A stretch of DNA of 64,000 nucleotides from Triops longicaudatus (lineage: Eukaryota; Arthropoda; Branchiopoda; Notostraca; Triopsidae): positions 62,001-126,000 of the forward strand of contig JAGQDJ010000079.1 in the NCBI GenBank assembly GCA_022885665.1, written 5' to 3'. The stretch's first letter is position 1, and the number at the start of each line of letters is the position of its first letter. A model generated the notes under the pieces. The model had not been told where the DNA came from. It did not search any database and saw nothing but the letters and a program-made list of their open reading frames with translations. Made by a program: the position numbers and the translations under genes. Positions 12,485-24,700 of the stretch are shown here, in pieces.

Positions 12485-14534
12485 GTGTGTGTGTGTGTGT
12501 AAACCAGTGTATGCCAAGGACTGTACTGAGTCAGTCGTGGGCATTATTTTAAGGATAAGTACTTGGATTACCAGTAATCCAAGTTTTATGTGAATAAATG
12601 CAATATATCTCCAGAGTACACATATCCTGATAAGTTATGGATATTTGTAGAGCCTTGTAGTGAGTCTAGGTTTAATCCAAGCGGAGTCGGCTGTCATTCA
12701 CCATCCACAAGCCGTCCTGTCGCCATGGAATGCTTGTTGGTCGCCGTTGCTCGCGTAATCCCGTCTAAGACATTCACGTCTCCACTTACTATCTTAGAAT
12801 CCATGCAAGACGAATACATTACTAGGCACCTTGCAGACGGGACGATAACCCAGACAGACCATAGGTAAATCCGTTTTTCTTGAAACCTTACGAGAAACTA
12901 ATTGTAAAATTTTTCCTGGAATGTCAGGATTTCTGTAGTCATTGGGTATTTTCCGGAAGAAGTAGTAGGAAAACAAGCGTTCTCCTACATTTTCGTGGAC
13001 GAACTTCCTTTCACTGTTACAGCTCAACGGATAAGTAAGAATACATCACCCGTTGTTTGTAAGAGTGCTTTCAAAACCCCCATTTCTCCACAGTGCTAAA
13101 TGATCCACAGAAGGAAGGCTGCATAACACATAGGATAGTTGGGCGAACCGGAAAACTTATCTATATGAGATCTCGTGGATATTTGGAACTCGATCCCGTC
13201 ACTCAGCAAGTCATTGGCTTTGTCTGCATCAACAGTCTTATCAAGTAATATTTCATGATCCTATTTTAAGAGATTTATGTCATCCTGTTTTCTTTTTCGC
13301 TGTGTCTGCAAACTTTGGTGCGTTTTCCTTGTGGGGTTTCGTTCCAGCGAGGAGCAAGGCGAGAAAGAAATTCGACAGATCAAAGAGATGATTCTAAGCT
13401 TAAATATAAACGTCCAGGACAGTTCTCTCTTTGGAGTAAGCATGCACGTATTTATTGATTCCCTTCTTGATAATCAGATTGGTTGAAGCCTTCTAAGTAT
13501 AACTCCCTATTCGACAGCTCGAAATGCAACCTTCGCTTTCTCTTGCTGCATTGATGAACTCCTTGAATCAGCAGCAGCCATCTTTACTACCTGTTTCGGA
13601 AAATTCTTCAGACACTGTACCTGAATCTCAGAATGGTAACCAAGCAATACCCCACTCGTCGACGTCAGTGGCACCTCCGACGCTGCTTGCACCCGTGGCT
13701 ATGGTTGAGACGAACGTCATCTCTACTTATGTGCACAGGGCTTCCATGACGGGGGGCAAGACGTCCACCCGTGATGCCTGCGGTGTCTTACAACCAGGCC
13801 AAATGAGCAACTCCGCAACAGCGGGTTATCCCTCATCGTTCCCTTTCAAACAGCCATTGGAAACTGGTATCAAACCATCCAAGGACGACCATTCATCCGA
13901 CATTAATGACAATTTTTGCGCAGATTGCAGAGAGTGCGTGAAGCTTAGGTGCACTTGTCCGGATCAGAGAAATGAGGAAAATCTTCGCGTCCCAAACAGC
14001 CTGGGTACGTCTGTTACTGCAAGTTTGACGTCGACTCTGTCTCTCACATCCCCAACTTCCTGTTCCTCTGCTCAAGACGAGACTTTTGTAAGCCGACTGA
14101 CCACCAACTTGGTACTACCGTCTGCCGAATCTGAACATGAATTCCAGACATTGCCGCCTCCGGCTCTCAGTTACGACAGTTCAAGAAACAGTGCAGGTCC
14201 TGGGCCAATTTATGGGTGTGCCAAGCGGAAGAAATACTTACCATATGTTAATCTACGACCCATGCCAAACTTTTGCGACGATGAGGAGAGCTGGGCTTCA
14301 GTCAAAGATTCCAACAAGGAAGCTACCTTTATACATACCCTTCTATCCCAACGGCAAACCTGCGTCTATGGGGGTGACTTAAATCCTGGTAAGGTCGATT
14401 GTTTGGGGTAATTACATAATTTAAAAGTCATTACGTTTCTCCTATCTTCATTCGTTATGCCAGATTATACGACACGTTTGGATTAAAGCGTTTGTTTTAC
14501 AGGAACTCCAGTGAGTAGGACGGAAAATGCGTGA
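438..14534 (+). CDS. Met: Methoprene-tolerant (Met/Gce) juvenoid receptor, bHLH-PAS protein, 5'-partial
   Basis: Ligand-activated bHLH-PAS transcription factor that binds juvenile hormone or methyl farnesoate through PAS-B and acts in the nucleus with a Taiman/SRC partner (family knowledge). Joined exons: about 438-517, 3516-3605, 12100-12187, 12246-12425, 12651-12864, 12928-13034, 13094-13244, 13348-13435, 13518-14388, 14503-14534. Phases agree throughout, giving 576 residues from 3516 to the stop. PAS-A begins SLNAFLLVMSTSGKIVYVSE and is split by an 8.5-kb intron. PAS-B carries DEYITRHLADG, DHRISVVIGYF, RSRGYLELD and GFVCINSLI, a pattern characteristic of Met/Gce rather than Clock, Cycle or Arnt. 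The bHLH exons lie left of the window. The C-terminal 300 residues are Ser/Thr/Pro/Gln-rich, as expected of a transactivation region. The starts of the first listed exon and of exon 12651 are my choice among several AGs. Confidence 0.9.
518..3515 (+). other. Met intron between the linker exon and PAS-A
   Basis: A 3.0-kb AT-rich intron bounded by gtaagt and ttttcaag. It contains a purine-rich stretch with CACGTG at about 880-885 and a run of GT dinucleotides beside it. I see no open frame on either strand that resembles a protein. Confidence 0.6.
3606..12099 (+). other. 8.5-kb intron splitting the PAS-A domain of Met
   Basis: Bounded by cccag|gtaag and ctaccgcag|gcagac, phase 0. It is AT-rich, with a perfect hairpin at 4043-4071 and an ORF island on both strands at 10141-10395. 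No transposon protein, tRNA or nested gene could be recognised. Confidence 0.7.
4043..4071. repeat. Perfect inverted repeat, 13-nt arms, 3-nt loop
   Basis: ctttccaaaaatt and aatttttggaaag are exact reverse complements separated by aag. The repeat lies in the long Met intron. It could form a short hairpin in RNA. It is too short for a typical microRNA precursor. Confidence 0.7.
12449..12500. repeat. Poly-T (34) followed by a GT dinucleotide run
   Basis: Uninterrupted T from 12449 to 12482, then acg, then alternating GT up to about 12500. It lies 23 nt after the donor of the Met exon ending at 12425, inside a 225-nt intron. It may be simple slippage expansion, or the poly-A end of a retroposed copy on the minus strand. 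No element body is visible beside it. Confidence 0.85.
12561..12584. repeat. Perfect palindrome in Met intron, 10-nt arms
   Basis: acttggatta and taatccaagt are separated by ccag, 66 nt before the chosen acceptor at 12651. The position makes it a possible influence on splice-site choice between this acceptor and the alternative at 12614. Confidence 0.7.
13518..14534 (+). CDS. Met: Met C-terminal exons (low-complexity tail)
   Basis: The 871-nt exon 13518-14388 follows PAS-B in phase 0 and encodes a Gln/Ser/Pro/Thr-rich tail. It includes a compact cysteine cluster, CADCRECVKLRCTC, at about 13917-13958. The donor gg|gtaagg at 14389 splices to 14503, adding G-T-P-V-S-R-T-E-N-A and a stop at 14532-14534. 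If the intron is retained, the frame stops at 14409-14411 after eight other residues, so two C-termini are possible. The tail shows no domain I recognise. Confidence 0.75.
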
Positions 14535-16342
14535 AGCTCCTCAGCGTTTCCGTTGCTATCCTGTGCTCAATAGTGACCTGCTCCAAGAAGCTATGTAAAT
14601 TTGTTGCTACTAGGCGTGTGTGATTTTTTTTAAAAAAACGACCAAGTGTGTAATCTTGCCCCAGCACCACCAGTTGCGGGTAATGTAAACCATCCGCGAC
14701 TATGTATAAATCAAGACCATTTCTAGTGTGATGTTTCCCTTCACTGCCTATGTGAAGTTAAAATATGGCATAACCGCTTCAGTTTATGCCAGAAAGTCTG
14801 AAAAGTGTCTCGTAATTGCATGTCATTGCCGCGTTGTGACAAAGCTCAGAAAATGGCGTAGTTCGCCTCCGATTTATGTTGAATGCTAATTGAACGTAGA
14901 GAGCTACAACACTATCATTTTTCTTCACGCGACATCCCGCATAGACTTATCACGAATTACATCGTCACACTGATCTCGAGTAGGATAAATCGTTTCTCTA
15001 GTGATGAGTAAACAAGTACGTGTAGTACGGACTCGTTTGTTTAAGTTCATGCCATTCCAGTCTCCTCTTCTGAATGTCAAAACCCTTAGAGGGAAAGCGT
15101 AGTGTGTATTTGTTTTGCATGCAGTTAAGTTCGGTTGACATTAACCGTTATCATTTGCAGCTCTGTTCAAACCGAGATTCGTCATATGAAGGGCCTTTTC
15201 GTCGTTTTCGACTGATTTCCCACACACCGTGAAATATAGAAGTCAAACAGGGTAACATAGCGAAGCATGGACAAAATTATAGTTTGTGATTTAGCCTTGC
15301 CTGCCATCAGAAAGAAAGTGTCAAGGAAGAACATGTTGATACGTTTGCATAGCCTCTGTATACGTAACCAAGTACTGTTCGAAACACCTGACGCTTTTCC
15401 CATGTGTGCCAGGCGATTAATTGAGTTACTGCTATGGTTTTCCATAACCGGTAAAACTCCTCCCGCAAGTAGTGCGTGTTCAAGTTTGTTAGCTCAACGT
15501 GTGTGAGCTCAAGTTAATCTAAAAAGACATCGATGTTTTTTTTTTCCGACCAGACAAGAGTTGTACCTGCCCTTTGTTTGTGTTCATTGCCATGCAGTTT
15601 TTATTCCGTACCAAATAAGCATCCTGTACCCACCCTACTTCCACTCGAAGAAGAAATGTAGACAGCGCCAAACGTTTGTGTTGTAACTATGAAAAATTGG
15701 TGTCCATTCAATCAAAAAAGACGTCCACGTTGCTCATGCGTACCTCCAAGTTACCTTTCTCGAACGAACACGTGTAGGAAAGAAGAACTTCGTGATTATT
15801 TACGCGTTTCTAACTAAATATGAGTGGAGATACCCTTATATATTAAAAATTTGAATAATATCAAATCGGAAAGAAAAGAAGCATCTCAAGTTTGTCTGCT
15901 GTCTAAAATGTCGAACAAGGGATTTGTTTTTCAATCTGTGACTAGTATCGGGGATCATGGTCTTCGGTGTTTTCTTTTTAATCCTCTGTTCTGCACTCCT
16001 CTACCAGCTCCGTTACCACGCCCTCTTTTCCATTTTCTCGTGTACTTCTACATATCATGTACCGTTTGCAGTGTGAATTGCCCTTTAACAACGTAGGGTG
16101 GCTTTAACCCAACACAGACCGTTGATGAAGAACTTCTTTCGATGTTTGAAAATTCTTTTATTTATCTGAAGTCCGATCCGAAAATTCTCTTGCAGATGTA
16201 CCCCTTTAAAAAATCTCGTGTGCCATAGTGCACTACTTATTGGACTCTAGCCGGGCCGCACCTGTCCAACTTTTCAGCGTAAGGAATATTGACACTCAAA
16301 AGTAGTTTAATCAATAGTGGCATAATGTTTTTTATCTCTTTA
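14535..16342. other. Convergent intergenic region between Met and rk
   Basis: It holds the 3' untranslated sequences of two genes read toward each other. No coding segment was recognised; the short ORFs at 15182-15506 and 15824-16096 have no family resemblance. A plausible poly-A signal for rk lies at 16157-16162. Confidence 0.7.
16157..16162 (-). terminator. Candidate rk polyadenylation signal (AATAAA)
   Basis: AATAAA on the minus strand, about 180 nt downstream of the rk stop codon (16343-16345). The position and strand suit the 3' end of rk. Confidence 0.5.
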
Positions 16343-18735
16343 TCACTCTGACGATACAAACACGTCAAGTCTTTCATCCACGGAAGAAGTCGAAGAGGTA
16401 ATTAAAGGAATTGGCTCCGCAATGGAAGGCTCCGAGTGGCCAACAGTTTTGCCTGCTTCCTCACTAACCGAGAGCGTGTTGTCGCTTTTAGAAACTAACC
16501 GGTTCCTGCTAAGGGCTGTGAGCTCGGGGCTGATCTTGGCGGTCTCGTTTAAAGCCCTCAGGTTGACAGGGCTTGAGGGTTGCAAAGAATATTCAGAATT
16601 GTATTTCCTGATGCTGCTGGTGACATGTGCATTCGCCGGCAGCAGATTAGGGAATAAAGTAAGCGCGGGAGCCGCTGCTGTGATCACTGTCACGAACTGG
16701 TCGTGTAAAGCAGGAAGGGTGACGCCTTCTTCAGGCTCAGCGGCCATGTCTGGATTCATGCTTACACTGCGGGAAGAAATGGTACTTAATTTCCGGGGAA
16801 TAAAGCCAGCCAGGCCTAACCGGTTAGGGTTTTGGGGAGGCGGGGTTTTGAATTTGGGTTTCTTGCTCTGTTTCCGGGAAAAGTCATTATTGTCCAGTGA
16901 GTCGGAATAAGGTTCATCGTAATCGTCGAACGAGCACTCAAAAACCCCTTGCAACTTCTTGACATGCTGGTGTAACGGACAGCCTGTGCCATCTTCACTG
17001 TGTTCGTGTAATTCGGGATGAGATAAGGGATCGAAGGATACGGATTTACTAGAAGAGGCTGCGGGTTGGGTGTATTCATCTTGTTGCACTGCTAATTGTC
17101 TAGTTAAGCGAGGTTTGGGTCGATTGCTAGTGCCGACCAGATCCACTGTTACGGCTGGTAATGGGTTATCGGCATTGAGCACAGCCGTCGTGGCGGGGAC
17201 GACAGTGCGCTGCACTACTCCTGATGTACCAGCAAACGATTGCTGCCGAATGATGCCCGCGGCTAGGGGTGAGGTAGGGTGGTGTCGGGGGACAGCATGC
17301 CGCGGCGTTTTATCCCGGAAACTGCCAAATCGGGAGGAACCTTCCGACGTCTCTAATTCAAGGACGCCGTTTTTCGCAAGTTTGGTAGTTGACGTGGCTG
17401 TCCGGTGCAGATCGCGATGACTGCTGTCAGGACGGCTCAGCAATTTCGTACTTGAAGACCCACCGTCGCTTGACACTGACGACCGCGATGTCCGCCAAGC
17501 CGAAGTCCCCGCACTGGTGGAAGCCGTGAGAGCGGAAGTTGACGAGTCATTACGGGAATTGGACAGGTTGGAATCGGAAGACGGTTTCCTCGTGACGATC
17601 CACGTATTCCGCTGACGGGTATTCTTTTTGCTGCCGTCACCCTTGCGGCCCGCGCTCTTGAAGTGCAAAGGCAGACCGCAGCTGAAAGCTTTGATGGAGC
17701 CCGAGCGGGAAGAGCTGAAATTGTCACTGGACACGGATTCAGCACGTCGTTTACGTGTTTGTCTTTTGGGTGGCACGTCGCCCACCTGGTATGCACAATC
17801 GTGTGAGGACTCGATGTCGCTGTCACGCTCCCGGCCAGCCCAGCGAGACGTCAAAGCGTGCCAAGTGGGTATGCCCCATCGACGGCTCCTCATTTTTGGC
17901 TTCTCCAAAAGCCGGGAACTGCACTGACAAGAACTTCCGTCACGCGAAGAATTTCTGTCCCCGACGCTGTTGGTGTTGATGGGAGTTTGCCGGTTGCTGA
18001 AGTTGGAGCTATGGCGACAACGTCCGATACCCCTCGTCACTCGAGATTCTTCAATAGCTTTACAGATCATAACGCAATCTTTTTTAAACTGCTTGGTGAG
18101 AATTGCGTAGAGAAAAGGATTACAGCACGAATTGAGGGGCAGGATGAAAACGGTAAACACTTTCGCTTCCTCAAGGGAGACGAGGTGCAATCCGAAAGCT
18201 GCTGTGAGCGAAAAGAAGGCAATAGGCGCCCAACAAAGGAAATCCGTGAAAACGAGGAGCGCCATCCGTTTGGCAATTCGCGAATCGTTGGAATTCCAGG
18301 CTTGTGAGCCTCGAATGGCGCAGTACATCTTTAAATAACAGCCCATCAGCGTCAGGAACGCCACGCCGTTGATGAACATGAGGAAAACCACGTATCCTAA
18401 GCTGACGCTTTTTTCAACTTCAAACGGTAGGCAAACGGCGAATTTACGGTAGTCCGATACGCCTACAAGGGGCAAGATGGCCATGATCAAGGCAAAGGTC
18501 CAGCCAATAGACATTATATATGCTGCATGACGTAGAGACAAACGTTTGTTGAGGTGCATGGCGTGAGTAATGGCATAATTCCGTTCCATGGTGATCACAG
18601 CCAAGGTATAAACGGAGAGCTCTGAGCTAAGAACGCCCAGAAAGCCGGCTACTTGACAGCCCGTAGATAATTGCCAGGGAATAGCATACATCCGGAATTC
18701 GCCCAAAGTGGACGCGTCGACCACGGCCAAGAATC
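16343..18735 (-). CDS. rk: rk last exon: TM2-TM7 and long cytoplasmic tail
   Basis: A single 2,393-nt exon. Its first 220 residues hold TM2-TM7, including MERNYAI at the end of TM3, SRIAKRMALLVFTDF entering TM6 and NSCCNPFLYAIL in TM7. The remaining 575 residues are a hydrophilic Ser/Thr/Arg-rich tail with many possible phosphorylation sites and no recognised domain. The acceptor tttttaatag|ga joins TM1 (FMGIYLG) to FLAVVDASTLGEF. Confidence 0.92.
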
Positions 18736-21700
18736 CTATTAAAAAACCATAGTAGTCGATAAACATATGCCAAAATTGTCACTGCTGATATTTTCAGGAC
18801 TATTCTTGGAGTCATAAAAGTTCCCTTTGCAACCAAGTCATGCCATGCATCCGAGTATGATGCAAGGAGACTAATTTGTGATACTGCGCTCTACGCATAC
18901 TCGCCTCCTTTTTGGGGTCAATAGTAAAATTATATATGCACATAAAAGGTGGCAACGCTTGCCAGGAATGATACTGGCTATAAGTTAAGATTTGGTTTTA
19001 CCTAGGTAAATTCCCATGAAAAAATCTGCCATGGCGAGATTGCACACCAGAAATCGTGGTACATCCATCTTGGATCGGGCAAAAATCAGCACAAAAACGA
19101 CCACGCCATTTCCCAGCAAAGCCATCAGAAACACCAGCCATGCCCCGCACCGCAAGGCCCACCAGTCAAATAAATCATGACACGGCATGAAGGGTCCTAC
19201 ATAAAGAAAGCCATATTATTATTCCTTCACGTTCGCTTGTTCGCTGGCAGACTCGGCTATACAAGTACACCAGTCAGCTTGCAACACGGCTTTACCCATT
19301 TGCAATGTGGATATTTCTACAGTAATCCCTCCATTTACGCGTGAACTGGTTCGTAAAAGTTGTGGCATAAATGTAAAATAAACCCGTAATTAGAAATTAC
19401 GTAAATTAAACCATATTTTGTGTGAGATGAGAATTTGTTCCGTGAATGAGAACGTTTACCCTTACTTAAGAAAAATGTCTAGTAGAATTCTTTCATTAAT
19501 GTACTAAATGTTTGGACAAAATGTAAACACACGATGGAATACGTTCCTCATTATAATGATAATTTTTGCAAATATAATTAATTTACTTTGCAAAACTTTT
19601 AATTTACATTAGAAAATGTTATGTGCCGTACAATACAGCGTAGTATTGCAAGTTTGACATGGCTATTCGATTCTTCCAAAGTAAAAAAATATAATTAATA
19701 TAATTATAATTAATTCTGTATCTGTTCGTCACTTCAGTCCATAAAATGGAACAGTTTTCAAAGTACATGAAATTAATTTGAGTAGATCGAAACTAATAAA
19801 GTGGAGGGACTACTGCACTCGTCATGTGCTAACATCATTACTTAAGGAATACCTGGCTTCGGAAGACACTGAACGCTGTGTTTCTGGATGCCTGTCGACA
19901 CGAAAACTCCCGGACCTGCTCCGTGTAACAAGGCATCGATTTCGTCTTGACTTAGGTTAGCTTGCAATCCTACGAGGTCACTCAAAAAACTGGTCATGTT
20001 TGAGAGCACAGGAGTAATTTCTGGAACCAGTTCAGTTCCATTGCTTGATTCTAGGGATATCAAAAAATCGTTTCGATGAATTAGTGTTATTTTTCCTTGA
20101 TTCAGATCCCGGTATACACATATGTCAGATAGACGAAAATATGGAGAAATCTTTCAGGTGATTTTGAAAAATAATGGGCTACATTTCACCGTTATGTATC
20201 AGCAGTAATGCTACTACTAGCCATCTTTATTACACAAATTCAAGAGTTTGTTATAAAGGTCATTATAAAAGTGTAAAATAAGTGGATATTATATGTATTT
20301 AGGGTAAAAAATTAACCTTTTACAAACTTGCGCTAGTGGGAATTAAAATAAGATTAGACGAATTTTTACATTATGCACAGACAAGCCGTTACATTTCTTT
20401 TAGGTGATTTCATGAAATCTACTTGCCTATTTTGCTAATTTTTTATTCAGAAAAGTGTACACAACTGCTTCAACTGACGTTCTTCTGAAATCTCAATCTT
20501 ATCGTACGGCTTGCGCCTATTGATGGCTCTTTCGTGTTATCATATACGTCCAGAAGAAATCGTTTAGGGACACCTACAAAACACCGAGTTTCTGGACTAC
20601 TAGTAGTAGGGCAGCGACAGACTAATCCATTTTGCGTCGTGCTGAATTCGAGCCTTGGTCCTCGCGATTATGTGCTATCGCTTATAAAAATATCTTAGAT
20701 TTACGCACTGTCTGTTTCTAGCCGTAATACTAGCATCTTTGTTGTAATACTGAAGCACTTTTTACAAAATCACCTAAAACTATTCCCTGTATTTTTCGTA
20801 TATCTAAGAATGTGCGTACCGGGTCTTAAAGGATCATTGTCGATTGCTCGTACTTGTTTGTGTCCAAAAGCCTTCGCCCATGGCCCAGGCCGTCAGGTCT
20901 ATGTCCTGCGACCATGGGAAAATTACTGATTCTTGCAAATATGTGTTTTGCTCGCGAAAACCGCCGTGCTTGTCTCTTAAATCCCCAACAGTGGCACTTT
21001 GGATAAACGGACAGCAATGATAAGCGTAAGATAGAGCTAGGGTCTGAACTTTTGGGAAAGCGCTAGGACTCGGAAAATCTTGCAAATTTGGGTTGTTGAA
21101 TGTCTTCAAGTGCAGAACGTTTTCCAAGCCAACAGACGGTAGAGAAGGAAAAAAGTTGTTTCCTAAATTCCTGCAGGGGTAGACATATAAAAATACAGAC
21201 AAAAAATCTTTGATATTAGTCATATGTCGAGAAAAGGCAACAATTTTATTTTTTATTTTTTTTTTAAGTAAAAGGGTGGTTTATGCATAAGTGGCACACA
21301 AATGAATAAAAGGGGGGAAGCCACTTACACGTCTTGGATTTCTATCAAAGGCATGAAAGCTTCAGGGTGGATCCAGCGGATGTTGTTGCTTACCAAATCG
21401 CTACGGAAAGAGACAGAAACAAGAGTATCAATAGACATCCGTTTGTAAAAATCTTGGCCAATACCGTTGCTCTGACATGACTTTCCATTTTCTGTGCGCT
21501 TTCAACGCGCTAGATCCCTGCCTTTTCCGTTATTTTTTTTTTCTGCCTCGTGAGCTGCTCGAATCATTTTAACCGTATTGCGCTGTAAATTCTTGACGGT
21601 GGATTAAAAGCTCTAGGTTCTCTTGCATATCTGTGACCTTACTTCTCAGACAGTAGAAAAAAATGTTTTCGAGATCTGTTCTCGAAAACGCAATGCTCAT

Positions 21701-24700
21701 TTCTTATCTTTTTTTTTTTTCTTTTAATCAAGAGCGTGACTTTCAAAGAATGAAGTTTTTGCTTTTAAAGCCTAGCCTGAACCGTACTGAACAGATCGGA
21801 GCATTGCTGAAACGGAAAATGAAAAATGGTATGTTTGGAATGAAGGTAACAGATGAATCGAAGGCTGAAGCCTTGTGGTTAGGACATCTCATCCATCACG
21901 AACCAATTCGTCTGCTTGGCTAAACAACTGTAAATTTTTTTCTTCGACAATCAGACATCTCCAGACAGCAATAATAGAGTCAGTTCAACCGATGGTTGCA
22001 GTAATCTCAGCCTTGTAATTCATGCCATGAATTTTCTGATATTCATTTATTCACTGTGTTTTTTCATAATAATAATTGAACCAACGAGTAACTTACATAG
22101 TTTTGAGCCTGCTTAAGCCAGTTAGCGCAGCTATGGAAATGCCTTCTATATGATTGTGTCCAATAATAAGATCGTGAAGATGGTGAAGGTGCTGGAAAGA
22201 GTTGTCTGGAATGTTGGTAATACGATTGTGGCTCAGGTCTCTGTAAAGACCTCAATGAATTGAAACGTTTAGGTGAAACATTTCAGTAAGTCATTTGGGC
22301 AAAACAACTTCATTTTACTTACAGTAGACGTAACTGTAGACATTCAGTCAAGTCTGGTAGTGCTGTTAACCTGTTTGAACGCAACTCCCTGACAAAACAT
22401 TTCGTTAACACTCGCTTATGTGCCGAAAGAAACAAAGGGAGTGGCTGTTGGCTAAAGGACTACTTACAAACTTCGAAGTTTGGGTGCGAATCGGCAAAGG
22501 TCCGCTGGGACAGAACGTAATAGAGAGCGATCGATTCGGATGAGTTCCAAAGAAGACGTACCGTTGAGGTGTGGAAATACTGTCAGGCTTTTTGCGTCAG
22601 ATAATATTCTGCAATTTGAGCACAACAGTTACAAGTTTAATGGTTATATCGGTACCTCTTTTCTGGACTTACAGTTTTACTAGACGAGGTAAATGCGCGA
22701 AAGCATATTCTGCTATATCGTGTAATGGGTTGTTGCGGAGATCGATAAAGGTGAGATTGGGAGCTTCTTGCAGTAAACCGGAAGGTAAATGACGAATTTG
22801 GTTATGATTCAAATACCTTAGACACAAAAGGATCATGTAGCTAGAAACGAATAGTCACAAGTCGAAGTATAAGATCATGCCCAAGAAATAGTCAATGACG
22901 CCTCGAGTGTGTTCAGTACAGTAATTAGAATGCTAAGGAAATCACAGCTTTTAGTCAAAAGCCACAATTACCATTCGCTTTTATCTTATGCTCTTTAAAT
23001 GGAAGTGATTTCTTATTAAAGACAAAATTCATTCTGAGTTCAGGATTCATGAATTAACGGTAAAACTTGGCTAATAGAAACTGTAAATAGCAAGAAATTT
23101 TTGCAATTTATCAAGGATCTTAAGCTCCGAAATTCCTACACGTTGACCATCTTTAAGAGGTAGTTTCGCAATTGTGTGCCACCAGTCTTAACTTAGAGCT
23201 CTAATTGTGTAATTTGGCGGAAGGCGTATTTATCGCGTCCTAACGCCGGGTAGCTACTGTAGATTTCAGGGTCTTTAAGACACTGAGAAAGGAAATTGCA
23301 CGGTTTGGAACGGGAAGAAGACAAGGGAAGAGAGAATTGATGTGCTACTTACAATTCTTGGAGCTGAGGCATGTGCTTTAATACGGGAATGCGGTCGAGT
23401 TGGTTGTGTCGTAATTCACTGAGCAGTAAGGAGAAACAATGTTCAGTTTAATTAATAAAGTAACCATTAATGTGAAATAGTTTTTCTAGCCCTATTTTCT
23501 GTTGTCTTTTTCAAGACCTTCGCTAATAAATAAAATCCTTCGTTCTTCATTACATTTAGAAGTACTGAATTTTTTTAATGTAAAAGTAGCTTTTTCTCGC
23601 GGGAAAAAAATATAATATAGTATGTTGCTTAAAATATTAATGATAATTAAAAGAAAAATGCGTTTAATTTTGTTCGCTTACTATTTCCAAAACTTCGTAT
23701 TATCTGCGTTCTCAGCGAATCATGAATGAATTAATCACTCCCGTACTACTCATGATCTAGTACGGTAGAGATTGTTACTTCACATTGAGTTTTACTCTTC
23801 AATATTCCAAACATTTGATTCATTATTATTAAAAGAATAAGAAAGGAATCAGTTTTGAGTGACACGCGAAATTTGTTCATGATTAGCTACAATATTTCTT
23901 ACAGCCTTTCTTGCGAAAGCTGCCCAAGCTTAGCACATCATATTTGTACTCACAGAGAACGAAGAGCCCGCAAGCCCAGAAAAGCATCTTCTTCTATCAG
24001 CTCAATTTCATTGCGGTCTAGGACTCTGAGGAGAAAAAAAAAGAGAGAAAAAAAAACACGCGCAGGTAAACATTAGTGCCATATAAAGTTCCCAAAAGCT
24101 CAAAAGAACTAGGTAAAAGCTAACTTACAGAGTAACAAGAGTTGACAAAATCTGGAATGCCTTGGAGGGGATACGACTCATCCGGTTGACACTCAAGTTC
24201 CTGTGGAAAACGTTGCCTTACATTTAGTAAAGAAGGCTTCCCAATAAATTAGTGCGTAATAGTGGTTTCGGTTTACAGTGTTTCAAGGTACGGATGTGAT
24301 GTCAAACTAGTTACAGGAATGGTACCAAGCAAATTGTGATCCAACCGCAGATGTCGTAATCTAGGCAAGTCACTAAAGCTGTCGGGCTCAAGATGGGATA
24401 ACTCGTTAAAATCCAAACGCCTGTAAAAGGTATTAAATATTAATTAACTTGAGGTGCGTGAAAAAATGCTCTACAGCTTAGGAAAGCTGAGCTTCTTCAA
24501 CATTGTTTAGGCTAGGGTTGAGCTATAACTTCAACGCAGCATAATGTAAACTATCCTGTTCACGCGTGTGCTCCGCGTCCCTCGCAACTATATATGTCCC
24601 GTGTAGCTTTTATTCGTAAAACTTCTCTAACCGATCATAATTTTACTAAATGTAAATTCGTCTACTGAAAGATAAATATTTTTATTGCATATTAACGCAG

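Noticed and set aside
16422..16910. 162-codon plus-strand ORF
   Set aside because: Lies antisense to the rk tail exon, which is supported by frame, splice phase and homology; it is a shadow of that GC-rich exon.
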